Positions 1 through 5,258 of a stretch of DNA of 5,258 nucleotides are shown in pieces (position 1 is the stretch's first letter; each line of letters opens with the position of its first letter). Location: positions 1 to 5,258 of the forward strand of contig CAAEVI010000127.1 in assembly GCA_900759455.1 (NCBI GenBank), written 5' to 3'. This DNA comes from Erysipelotrichaceae bacterium. Lineage in GTDB: Bacteria > Bacillota_I > Bacilli_A > Erysipelotrichales > Erysipelotrichaceae. The notes beneath the pieces are model-generated. The model worked only from the letters and a program-made list of their open reading frames with translations, made no database searches and was not told the origin of the DNA. The position numbers and the translations under genes were made by a program.

Positions 1-868
1 AGATAGCGGATAACTCGGCTATGCGTTTCTCGGAGGCTGTTTTTGCGTGCAGCGTGGTCAGATTGAAATTGTCGGGAATGTGTGCTTCCAGCGATGCATC
101 GGCAACCAGCATCGGTTCTACAACACAGCTGTAGCTGTCTTGGGAACATACTGCTTTCATCATCAGGCGAACGCTGAAGCCTTCAGATAAAAAAAGATCC
201 AGGTCGCTTTTCTTCAGGTTGCGGATCCCGCTGATCGGAAAGTCGCGGCAGCAGTAGGTGTCAAAGGCGAGCGATGCAGAGATTACTGCCTTGTTTGCCG
301 TGTCAATGCCGTCAATGTCGGCACTGGGATCTGCTTCCGCATAACCGGCCTCCTGTGCCTGTTTTAATGCGACGTCGAAATCGAGGTGATGTTTCACCAT
401 CTGATCGATGATATAATTGCCGGTTCCGTTAAAGATGCCGCTGATCTCATCGATCGGATCGATTCGTTTTGCCTGCTGCAGAGAATGGATCCACGGAATA
501 CCGCCGGCACAGCTTGCTTCATAGCGAAACTGGACATGGTTTGCTTTTGCCGCCTCCGTAAATTCCTTCAAATGAGCAGCAACTACCGCTTTATTCGCGG
601 TAACGACATGCTTGCCGGCATTCAGTGCCTGCAGAATATACGTATGTGCGGGTTCGATGCCGCCCATGACCTCTACGATGCAGGAGCATTCCTTATCCTG
701 CAGAATCGCTTCATAGTCATCCTGCATGATTGGCAGTGTCTTTTCTTTTCCTTTTCGAATAAAAATGTGCGCTACTTCCAGCTGCGCAGTATTCTTTGTA
801 TCCCTTTGCCTGAGAATTTCATAGACACCTCTGCCTACGGTTCCAAAGCCAAGTATTGCGATTTTCAT
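1..868 (-). CDS. hom: Homoserine dehydrogenase, C-terminus cut off by the window edge
   Basis: NAD(P)-dependent cytosolic enzyme that reduces aspartate 4-semialdehyde to homoserine, the branch-point step toward threonine and methionine. The 289 visible residues start with a Rossmann nucleotide-binding motif GFGTVG (residues 7-12). They continue with EVMGG (66-70), HVVTANKA (87-94), YEASCAGGIP (116-125), GIFNGTGNYI (144-153) and the catalytic-domain signature GYAEADPSADIDG (175-187) followed by DTANK (189-193). The acidic residues and lysine expected in the homoserine-binding site are therefore present. The family is usually about 400-430 residues, so the end of the catalytic domain and any C-terminal ACT domain lie outside. 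The ATG at 868 is supported by GGAGG at 883-879 and by the glycine motif falling at the correct distance from it. The gene is divergent from thrC, the usual partner pathway. Variations such as NGTGN where NGTTN is more common, and a poorly matching stretch after residue 255, suggest a divergent subfamily rather than a broken gene. Family call is strong. Confidence 0.95.
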   Translation of the reverse strand, partial: MKIAILGFGTVGRGVYEILRQRDTKNTAQLEVAHIFIRKGKEKTLPIMQDDYEAILQDKECSCIVEVMGGIEPAHTYILQALNAGKHVVTANKAVVAAHLKEFTEAAKANHVQFRYEASCAGGIPWIHSLQQAKRIDPIDEISGIFNGTGNYIIDQMVKHHLDFDVALKQAQEAGYAEADPSADIDGIDTANKAVISASLAFDTYCCRDFPISGIRNLKKSDLDLFLSEGFSVRLMMKAVCSQDSYSCVVEPMLVADASLEAHIPDNFNLTTLHAKTASEKRIAELSAI

Positions 869-910
869 ATCTATCCTTCCTCCGATTAAATGTTTTTGAT
901 GCGAAAACAC

Positions 911-939
911 TTGTTTTTAAATTGCATACATTGTATCAT
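911..939 (+). promoter_or_regulatory. Predicted sigma-A promoter for thrC-thrB-ACT
   Basis: A weak -35 box TTGTTT (911-916) and a good -10 box TATCAT (934-939) are separated by 17 bases. Transcription would begin near 946, leaving a leader of about 36 nt, too short for a T-box or a terminator-based attenuator. The weak -35 match would fit a promoter controlled by a protein. It shares bases 934-935 with the -10 box of the opposing hom promoter, so one bound protein could block both. Confidence 0.55.
926..936. repeat. 11-bp palindrome over both -10 boxes, possible operator
   Basis: ATACA-T-TGTAT is a perfect inverted repeat with 5-base arms around one central base. It lies across the overlapping -10 boxes of hom and thrC. 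Its position suits a repressor site, but short AT-rich palindromes are common by chance and -10 boxes themselves favour such sequence, so the operator role is only inferred. Confidence 0.35.
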
Positions 940-958
940 AGGTATTAACGAATTGCAA
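930..958 (-). promoter_or_regulatory. Predicted sigma-A promoter for hom
   Basis: Reading the minus strand, a -35 box TTGCAA (958-953) is followed after 17 bases by a -10 box TACAAT (935-930), which matches the consensus at five of six positions. Transcription would begin near 923, giving a leader of about 55 nt before the hom ATG. The -10 box overlaps the proposed thrC -10 box on the other strand. This is a prediction from sequence only. Confidence 0.6.
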
Positions 959-981
959 CGAGAAATGAAAGGGGTGTTTGT

Positions 982-2463
982 ATGGTGAAACAGCCATTCT
1001 ATCACAGTACAAGAGGAAACGAAGAAAAGGCGCCGAAGGAAGCCATTCTGCAGGGAATCGCAAAAGACGGCGGCTTATTTGTCTGGGACGGACTTGATGA
1101 GGTAAAAATCGTATTAGAGGATTTTTTGAAACTGGAATATAAAGATATGGTAAAGGTTCTGTTTAAGGAACTGTTGTGGGATTACAGTGAGGAAGAGCTG
1201 CAGCAATGTGCCGATCAGGCCTATGACGGCCGCTTTGATGACGAAAAGATCACGCCGCTTGTCATGGCGGGCAGTCAGCCGGTGCTTGAACTGTTTCACG
1301 GACCGACCAGTGCTTTTAAAGATGTGGCTTTGTGCATGCTGCCGCAGCTGATGTCAAAGGCGCTGCAAGGCCGCGATGAAAAGGTGATGATCCTGACAGC
1401 GACCAGCGGTGATACCGGAAAAGCTGCATTGAGCGGTTTTCAGGATGCGGAGAATATTGCCATTACCGTATTTTATCCGCAGGGAAAAGTCAGCAACATT
1501 CAGCGTCTGCAGATGGTGACCCAGCCGGGGAAAAATGTATGTGTTTGTGCAATCGAAGGCAACTTCGATGATGCGCAAAGCGGCGTCAAAAGACTGTTCC
1601 AGAGCGATATGGCAAAACAGCTCAAAGAAAAGGAGCATGTGGTTCTCTCCAGTGCCAATTCAATCAACATCGGCCGTTTGATTCCGCAGATCGTATATTA
1701 TTTTTCCGCTTATCGTCAGCTGCTTGAAAAAAACGAGATAGCCATGGGCGATAAAGTCAGCTTCTGTGTGCCGACCGGAAACTTCGGCAATGTGCTGGCA
1801 GGCTATTATGCCAAGCTGATGGGGCTGCCGGTTGCACATCTGGTGGTAGCGGCCAATGAAAACAAAGTGTTGGACGATTTCCTGCGCAGCGGCGTTTATG
1901 ACCGCAATCGTCCGTTCCATACGACCATTTCACCGAGCATGGATATTCTGATCTCTTCCAATCTCGAACGAATGCTGTATTATATGTGCGGCAAAGACAG
2001 TGAAAAGGTCAAAGGCTGGATGGATGATCTTGCCAAATACGGCCGCTATCAGGTCGACGAACAGACATTGTCCAAAATCCGTGAAATCTTCGTGAGCGGA
2101 CATTGCGATAATGCAGATACCTTTGAAGAAATATACCGCGTTTATGATGCATGCGGTTATGTCATGGATCCGCATACGGCAGTCGGTTCTTATGTGCTTC
2201 GTCAACTGCAGCTGAAAGAAAAATGTGTCCTTCTTTCCACGGCATCTCCTTATAAATTTACACGTGATGTGCTGAAGGCGCTGAAGGAACAGCCAAGCGA
2301 TGATGATTTTGTCTGCATGGAACAGCTTTCCGATTATGCGAAAACCGTTATTCCGCAAGGTCTGTATTCATTGAAAGACAAAGAGGAACGTTTTAGTGAT
2401 GTCATTTCCTGTGAAAAGATGGATGCCTATGTGGAAGAAAAAACAAAGGAGCTTCTGGTATGA
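982..2463 (+). CDS. thrC: Threonine synthase
   Basis: PLP-dependent cytosolic enzyme that converts O-phosphohomoserine and water to threonine and phosphate, the last step of the pathway. The N-terminus has the family signature STRG (residues 9-12) and DGGLF (29-33). LFHGPTSAFKD (104-114) carries the probable PLP-binding lysine K113. TATSGDTGKAA (139-149) and VPTGNFGN (263-270) are the expected PLP and phosphate-binding loops. DPHTAVG (396-402) and STASPYKF (419-426) complete the conserved set. At 493 residues it is an intact member of the long bacterial/fungal class, which begins with the STRG-type N-terminal domain, unlike the shorter Bacillus-type enzyme. The ATG is preceded by AAAGGGG (968-974) with a gap of 7 bases. 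The last codon and stop overlap the thrB start (ATGA), which points to translational coupling. No missing catalytic residue was seen. Confidence 0.97.
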   Translation: MVKQPFYHSTRGNEEKAPKEAILQGIAKDGGLFVWDGLDEVKIVLEDFLKLEYKDMVKVLFKELLWDYSEEELQQCADQAYDGRFDDEKITPLVMAGSQPVLELFHGPTSAFKDVALCMLPQLMSKALQGRDEKVMILTATSGDTGKAALSGFQDAENIAITVFYPQGKVSNIQRLQMVTQPGKNVCVCAIEGNFDDAQSGVKRLFQSDMAKQLKEKEHVVLSSANSINIGRLIPQIVYYFSAYRQLLEKNEIAMGDKVSFCVPTGNFGNVLAGYYAKLMGLPVAHLVVAANENKVLDDFLRSGVYDRNRPFHTTISPSMDILISSNLERMLYYMCGKDSEKVKGWMDDLAKYGRYQVDEQTLSKIREIFVSGHCDNADTFEEIYRVYDACGYVMDPHTAVGSYVLRQLQLKEKCVLLSTASPYKFTRDVLKALKEQPSDDDFVCMEQLSDYAKTVIPQGLYSLKDKEERFSDVISCEKMDAYVEEKTKELLV

Positions 2464-3341
2464 TCCGCGTATATGTACCTGCGACCAGCGCAAATCTGGG
2501 CGTTGGGTATGACTGCCTGGGAATGGCATTGAACCATTATGGTACATTTACGTTTGCTTTTGAAGGGGAGGGGCATGTGATCAGCGGCTGTCCCAAAGAA
2601 TTTCAAAACGATGACAATCTGGTGTTAAAAGCTTTTTATACCGCTTTGGATGAGCTTAAGGTCGATCATCCATCCGGAATCAGGCTGCATATCGATACGC
2701 CCCTGCCTTCGGCACGCGGGCTTGGCAGCAGCGCGACCTGTATCGTGGCCGGTATTCTGGCAGCGGATGCATTCAGTGAAAAGAAACTGTCTAAACGAGA
2801 GCTTCTCAAACTCTGTCTGTTGCTGGAACATCATCCGGACAATGTCGCTCCGGCCTTGATGGGGGGACTGTGTGCTTCTTTTATCGATGAAGGAGAGCCG
2901 TATATTACTTTTTATCCGATTCATGAACGTCTGCGTTTCGTTACGATCATTCCTGATTATGAAGTGCTGACTGCGCAGGCGCGTCAGATTCTGCCTGTTT
3001 CCATGAGTTATGCGGATGCTGTATATCAGATGGGACGATGTGCGGCGATGTGTCGGGCACTGGAACTCGGTGACCGGGAGCTGCTGCTTCATGCATGTAC
3101 GGACCGCATGCAGGAGCCATATCGCAAAACACTGATCCCTGAATATGGACAGGTACGCGAAATAGTATTCGCAAAAGGAGCGGAAGCCTTTTTTATCAGC
3201 GGGAGCGGATCCACTATGATTGCCGTTACGGATCAAAGCAGAGGCGATGAAATGTGCCGCTGCCTGAAAGAACAGTATCCGAACTGGATCGTTTTATGCC
3301 TGCAGGCCGCAGGACAGGGAGGTTATGTCGAACATGGATAA
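2460..3341 (+). CDS. thrB: Homoserine kinase (GHMP family)
   Basis: ATP-dependent cytosolic kinase that makes O-phosphohomoserine, the substrate of the ThrC encoded just upstream. The protein opens with VPATSANLGVGYDCLG (residues 6-21), the GHMP-family N-terminal signature. The ATP-binding motif PLPSARGLGSSA is at 81-92, EHHPDNVAPALMGGL at 123-137, TAQARQILP at 171-179, and the C-terminal GHMP motif ISGSGSTMIAV at 246-256, where many relatives have a SGAGPT-type sequence. The 293-residue length is typical for the family. AAAGGAG (2445-2451) inside the end of thrC sits 8 bases before the ATG, and the start overlaps the thrC stop by four bases. The order thrC-thrB resembles the hom-thrC-thrB set of Bacillus subtilis, here with hom inverted. 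Its end overlaps the next gene, so the three rightward genes are almost certainly cotranscribed. Confidence 0.96.
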   Translation: MIRVYVPATSANLGVGYDCLGMALNHYGTFTFAFEGEGHVISGCPKEFQNDDNLVLKAFYTALDELKVDHPSGIRLHIDTPLPSARGLGSSATCIVAGILAADAFSEKKLSKRELLKLCLLLEHHPDNVAPALMGGLCASFIDEGEPYITFYPIHERLRFVTIIPDYEVLTAQARQILPVSMSYADAVYQMGRCAAMCRALELGDRELLLHACTDRMQEPYRKTLIPEYGQVREIVFAKGAEAFFISGSGSTMIAVTDQSRGDEMCRCLKEQYPNWIVLCLQAAGQGGYVEHG

Positions 3342-3768
3342 ATATTATATTGTAAATTCTGAGATCCTTCCCGAAGTCATGGACAAAGTGATCGAAGCAA
3401 GACAGCTGCTGGAAAGCGGGACGATTCGTCAGGTCAGCGAAGCAGTGAAGCATGTCGGTATTTCACGCGGAACTTATTATAAATATAAGGATTATGTCTT
3501 TCCGGCAACGCAGGGCAGAGAAGAAAGAAAAGCGGTGATCTCACTGATGCTGCACCATAAAAAAGGTATCTTGAGCGAAACGCTGAACTGTCTTTCGGAT
3601 GTAAACGCCAACATCCTGACGATCAATCAGAATATTCCGATCCATGACTGGGCCAGTGTAGTTATCTCTTTTGACTTCAGTGAGATGAAAGTGGCGCTGG
3701 ATGAACTCATGCAGCTTCTGAAACGAATCAAAGGAGTGACCAATGTGCAGCTGATTGCGGTTGAGTAG
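3325..3768 (+). CDS. ACT-domain protein of the PheB/ThrR (UPF0735) family, likely regulator of threonine genes
   Basis: Small predicted cytosolic protein with two parts. Residues about 14-60 look like a DNA-binding helix-turn-helix, with VSEAVKHVGISRGTYYKY at 37-54. Residues about 70-147 form an ACT domain, starting VISLMLHHKKGILSETL, a fold that binds free amino acids. Length and layout match Bacillus subtilis PheB (about 147 residues); to my recollection that protein has been reported as ThrR, a repressor of the hom and thrCB genes, but this should be checked. Position directly after thrB and beside hom supports a role as local threonine-responsive repressor; the effector and DNA target are inferred. 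The start is uncertain: ATG 3325 lies only 2 bases after GGGAGG (3317-3322) but 10 after AGGA (3311-3314), while ATG 3334 is 11 bases from GGGAGG. The longer form is listed because its length equals that of PheB. It overlaps the thrB end by 17 (or 8) bases. Confidence 0.88.
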   Translation: MSNMDKYYIVNSEILPEVMDKVIEARQLLESGTIRQVSEAVKHVGISRGTYYKYKDYVFPATQGREERKAVISLMLHHKKGILSETLNCLSDVNANILTINQNIPIHDWASVVISFDFSEMKVALDELMQLLKRIKGVTNVQLIAVE

Positions 3769-3776
3769 TGAATGGA

Positions 3777-3805
3777 TTGAAGAACAGCCGCCGGCATGCT
3801 AAACT
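3777..3805 (+). promoter_or_regulatory. Candidate promoter for the DUF1461 gene
   Basis: In the 59-base gap after the ACT gene, TTGAAG (3777-3782) is followed after 17 bases by TAAACT (3800-3805), which is preceded by TGC in the extended -10 position. Transcription would start near 3812, leaving a very short leader before the ATG at 3828. No terminator-like hairpin was seen between the ACT gene and this site, so read-through from the threonine genes is also possible. Confidence 0.4.
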
Positions 3806-3827
3806 AAAGTGAACAGGATGTGGTATT

Positions 3828-4565
3828 ATGAAGAGAATTTTTCCTTCTTTGCTGGGCTTTGCCGCCGGCTTTTCCCTGATCGTGTTCCTGCTGTTGAGCA
3901 GTGTGGATATGAGCTGTTTTCGTCTTTCTTTTTTTGATGAACAGTATCGGGAACTGAATACAGCAGAGAACCTTGACATGGGTCATGAAGATCTGATGAA
4001 CGCGACACAGACCCTTTTGGACTATCTGCGCGGAAGCAGAGATAATATTGATGTGGAAGTTACCGTTGCGGGAGTCAGTCAGCCTGCCTTCAATGCGCGT
4101 GAAAGTGCCCATATGGTAGACGTACGTTCGCTTTATCAAAATGCGATGATCGTTCGCTGGAGCATGCTGGTTCTTCTTTTATTTTCAACTGCAGCTCTTT
4201 TCTATCAGAAACGCAGACAGTTTCATGCATATCTGAGCAGAGGCATTTTATCCGTTTCCTGTCTGTTTTTCCTGTTTTTGGCTTTGATCGGAATCTGGAT
4301 CAGTGCGGATTTTACCGGCTTCTGGACCAGTTTTCATAAAATATTTTTTCGTAATGATTTGTGGCTGCTCAATCCGGCAACAGATCTTATGATCAATCTT
4401 TTTCCGGAACCTTTTTTCAATCATCTGGTGATTCGCATTATTTTATGGTTCCTTGCGTTTTACATTCCTTGCCTGATCATTGCTTTTTATGATCAACGCA
4501 AGGAATTGCAGATCTTTTTTCTTCCTCAGACAGTCGGAAGAAAAAAACAAAAACGAAATCAATGA
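3828..4565 (+). CDS. lit: DUF1461/TIGR01906 integral membrane protein, probable lipoprotein intramolecular transacylase
   Basis: A 245-residue membrane protein with four predicted helices at about 7-26, 107-126, 139-161 and 200-222. The basic N-terminus (MKR) and basic C-terminal tail (RKKQKR) are predicted to be cytoplasmic. This places two conserved loops outside: residues 27-105, with RESAHMVDVRSLY at 91-103, and 162-199, with FWTSFHKIFFRNDLWLLNP at 165-183. These two blocks are the hallmark of DUF1461/TIGR01906. That family includes Lit of Enterococcus and Bacillus cereus, which moves an acyl chain from diacylglycerol to the N-terminal cysteine of lipoproteins, giving the lyso form. H95 and H170 are candidates for the two external histidines I recall as important in Lit. 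The family call is firm; the Lit activity is inferred, because not every family member has been tested. Start ATG 3828 has a modest site AGGATG (3815-3820). The stop codon lies inside a hairpin shared with the gap before maf. Confidence 0.8.
   Translation: MKRIFPSLLGFAAGFSLIVFLLLSSVDMSCFRLSFFDEQYRELNTAENLDMGHEDLMNATQTLLDYLRGSRDNIDVEVTVAGVSQPAFNARESAHMVDVRSLYQNAMIVRWSMLVLLLFSTAALFYQKRRQFHAYLSRGILSVSCLFFLFLALIGIWISADFTGFWTSFHKIFFRNDLWLLNPATDLMINLFPEPFFNHLVIRIILWFLAFYIPCLIIAFYDQRKELQIFFLPQTVGRKKQKRNQ
4515..4546. repeat. Perfect 11-bp inverted repeat in the 3' end of the DUF1461 gene
   Basis: TTTTTTCTTCC (4515-4525) and GGAAGAAAAAA (4536-4546) are perfectly complementary around a 10-base loop. 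The repeat lies wholly in coding sequence for the C-terminal tail, so runs of Phe and Lys codons may produce it by chance. It sits 9 bases before a second hairpin of the same stem and loop length. No T-run follows the stem on either strand, so it is not a standard terminator by itself. Confidence 0.5.
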
Positions 4566-4590
4566 GGATATCCAGTCTCATTGATTTTTT
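4556..4590 (+). terminator. Hairpin with T-run between the DUF1461 gene and maf, possible intrinsic terminator
   Basis: AAATCAATGAG (4556-4566) pairs perfectly with CTCATTGATTT (4577-4587) around a 10-base loop, followed by T to position 4590. The stop codon of the upstream gene (4563-4565) lies in the left arm, and the maf ribosome site begins only seven bases after the T-run. The stem has just three G-C pairs, so termination may be weak or partial. A-rich sequence on its left side would also give a T-rich tail to transcripts from the opposite strand. Confidence 0.6.
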
Positions 4591-4609
4591 AATGACGGGA
4601 GGAAATGAC

Positions 4610-5173
4610 ATGAAAGAAAAAAAGATCATCCTTGCCAGCAAATCTCCGCGAAGAAAAGAATTGCTGAGTGAAATGGGAATTACTTTTGATATCTATTCAA
4701 AAGAAATCGAAGAGCATTTAGATCCGGATGTTGAACCGGCCCGTGCCGTGGAGAAACTGGCGGAAGAAAAGGCACAGGCAGTGTTCGATGAATGCTTGGA
4801 TGCTATCGTCATCGGAGCGGATACCGTGGTCTGTGTTGATCATGAAATTTTGGGAAAACCAAAAGACAGGGAAGATGCGCGAAGGATGCTTGAAAAGCTC
4901 AGCGGCTCCACACATCAGGTGATCGGCGGTGTTGCTTTGTTATCAAAAGAAAAGCGCATTGTATTTTCCTGTGTGACGACCGTTCATTTTTATGAACTGA
5001 GTGAGGAGCAGATCCTTGCCTATATTGACAGCAATGAGCCGATGGACAAAGCCGGAGCCTATGGGATTCAGGGGCTAGGCAAACAGTTCGTTGAGGGCAT
5101 CGAAGGCGATTATTTCAATGTCGTCGGTCTTCCGGTATCCAGGGTCCTGCGGGCTTTAAAAGAGTTTGGTTAA
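4610..5173 (+). CDS. maf: Maf-type nucleoside triphosphate pyrophosphatase (dTTP/UTP type)
   Basis: Cytosolic pyrophosphatase that hydrolyses certain NTPs to NMP and pyrophosphate. Members are proposed to clear modified or excess pyrimidine nucleotides, and Maf of B. subtilis has also been linked to septum formation. Visible motifs are ILASKSPRRKELL (residues 7-19), the substrate-binding start; GADTVV (69-74) with the probable catalytic D71; LGKPKD (81-86) with K83; and DKAGAYGIQGLG (146-157) with Q154. The SPRR, GKP and YGIQG set fits the YhdE/Maf dTTP/UTP group rather than the YceF group. The length of 187 residues is normal. The ATG at 4610 was chosen because GGGAGG (4597-4602) lies 7 bases upstream and the protein then begins just before the first conserved strand. 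An earlier in-frame ATG at 4562 has no ribosome site and would add 16 residues encoded across the hairpin. It follows the DUF1461 gene; any functional link is not evident. Confidence 0.95.
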   Translation: MKEKKIILASKSPRRKELLSEMGITFDIYSKEIEEHLDPDVEPARAVEKLAEEKAQAVFDECLDAIVIGADTVVCVDHEILGKPKDREDARRMLEKLSGSTHQVIGGVALLSKEKRIVFSCVTTVHFYELSEEQILAYIDSNEPMDKAGAYGIQGLGKQFVEGIEGDYFNVVGLPVSRVLRALKEFG

Positions 5174-5200
5174 ATCAGCGAAAAGATTTGAAAAAAAGAA

Positions 5201-5230
5201 TTGATAAACATATGGTGATTCGTATATAAT
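5201..5230 (+). promoter_or_regulatory. Near-consensus sigma-A promoter for a gene beyond the window
   Basis: TTGATA (5201-5206) and a perfect TATAAT (5225-5230) are separated by 18 bases, placing the start of transcription near 5237. Nothing recognisable follows in the last 22 bases. No convincing terminator for maf lies between 5174 and 5200. The downstream product cannot be told from this window. Confidence 0.65.
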
Positions 5231-5258
5231 AGTGTATGCACAAAAGCAGGCCGGTATA

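Noticed and set aside
386..889. Open reading frame of 167 codons on the plus strand
   Set aside because: It lies antisense to hom, which has clear conserved motifs; no ribosome site or recognisable domain was seen.
869..981. T-box riboswitch or leader-peptide attenuator before thrC or hom
   Set aside because: The gap is only 113 bases for both directions and holds no T-box-like sequence, terminator hairpin or short frame rich in threonine codons.
1114..2358. Several minus-strand open frames of 61 to 142 codons
   Set aside because: All mirror the thrC coding sequence and show no motif or start signal of their own.
2625..3236. Open reading frame of 203 codons on the minus strand
   Set aside because: It is antisense to thrB, which is fully explained by GHMP motifs; the translation has no recognisable pattern and no good ribosome site.
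3786..3800. GC-rich GCCGCCGGC patch as a hairpin terminator after the ACT gene
   Set aside because: No adequate stem with a following T-run can be formed; the sequence fits better as promoter spacer.
3728..4139. Minus-strand open frames opposite the start of the DUF1461 gene
   Set aside because: They overlap a well-supported membrane protein gene and have unstructured, low-complexity translations.
5172..5189. Small inverted repeat AAATC...GATTT as a maf terminator
   Set aside because: The stem is only five base pairs and is followed by A-rich rather than T-rich sequence.

Overview
The window looks like ordinary chromosomal DNA from a low-to-mid-GC Gram-positive bacterium (Bacillota, perhaps Erysipelotrichia or a clostridial relative). 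The evidence is strong purine-rich Shine-Dalgarno sites before most genes, tightly packed or overlapping genes, a PheB/ThrR-type ACT protein, and a DUF1461 (Lit-type) membrane protein, a family known mainly from Gram-positive bacteria. The genus is not determined. There are no mobile elements, CRISPR arrays, rRNA or tRNA genes, and no gap longer than about 115 bases.

Region 1 (1-3768) is a threonine biosynthesis locus. A homoserine dehydrogenase gene (hom) runs leftward and is cut by the window edge. Back to back with it, thrC (threonine synthase), thrB (homoserine kinase) and a small ACT-domain gene run rightward with overlapping ends. Hom reduces aspartate semialdehyde to homoserine, ThrB phosphorylates it, and ThrC makes threonine. 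The ACT protein is the likely amino-acid-responsive regulator of the locus. The 113-bp gap between hom and thrC holds two divergent sigma-A-type promoters whose -10 boxes overlap, together with small repeats that could be an operator. The predicted leaders (about 36 and 55 nt) leave no room for a T-box or classical attenuator, so a DNA-binding repressor acting on both promoters is the simplest model.

Region 2 (3769-5173) holds a four-helix membrane protein of the DUF1461/TIGR01906 family, probably lipoprotein intramolecular transacylase (Lit), and a Maf-type nucleotide pyrophosphatase. A candidate promoter precedes the first gene. A perfect 11-bp hairpin followed by six T lies at the junction, with the stop codon of the first gene inside the stem, so maf may be partly insulated from it.

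Region 3 (5174-5258) is intergenic. It carries a near-consensus promoter firing rightward into a gene beyond the window.

I see no clear unknown system. The points most worth checking are the shared hom/thrC control region with its linked ACT regulator, and the hairpins around the lit-maf junction.
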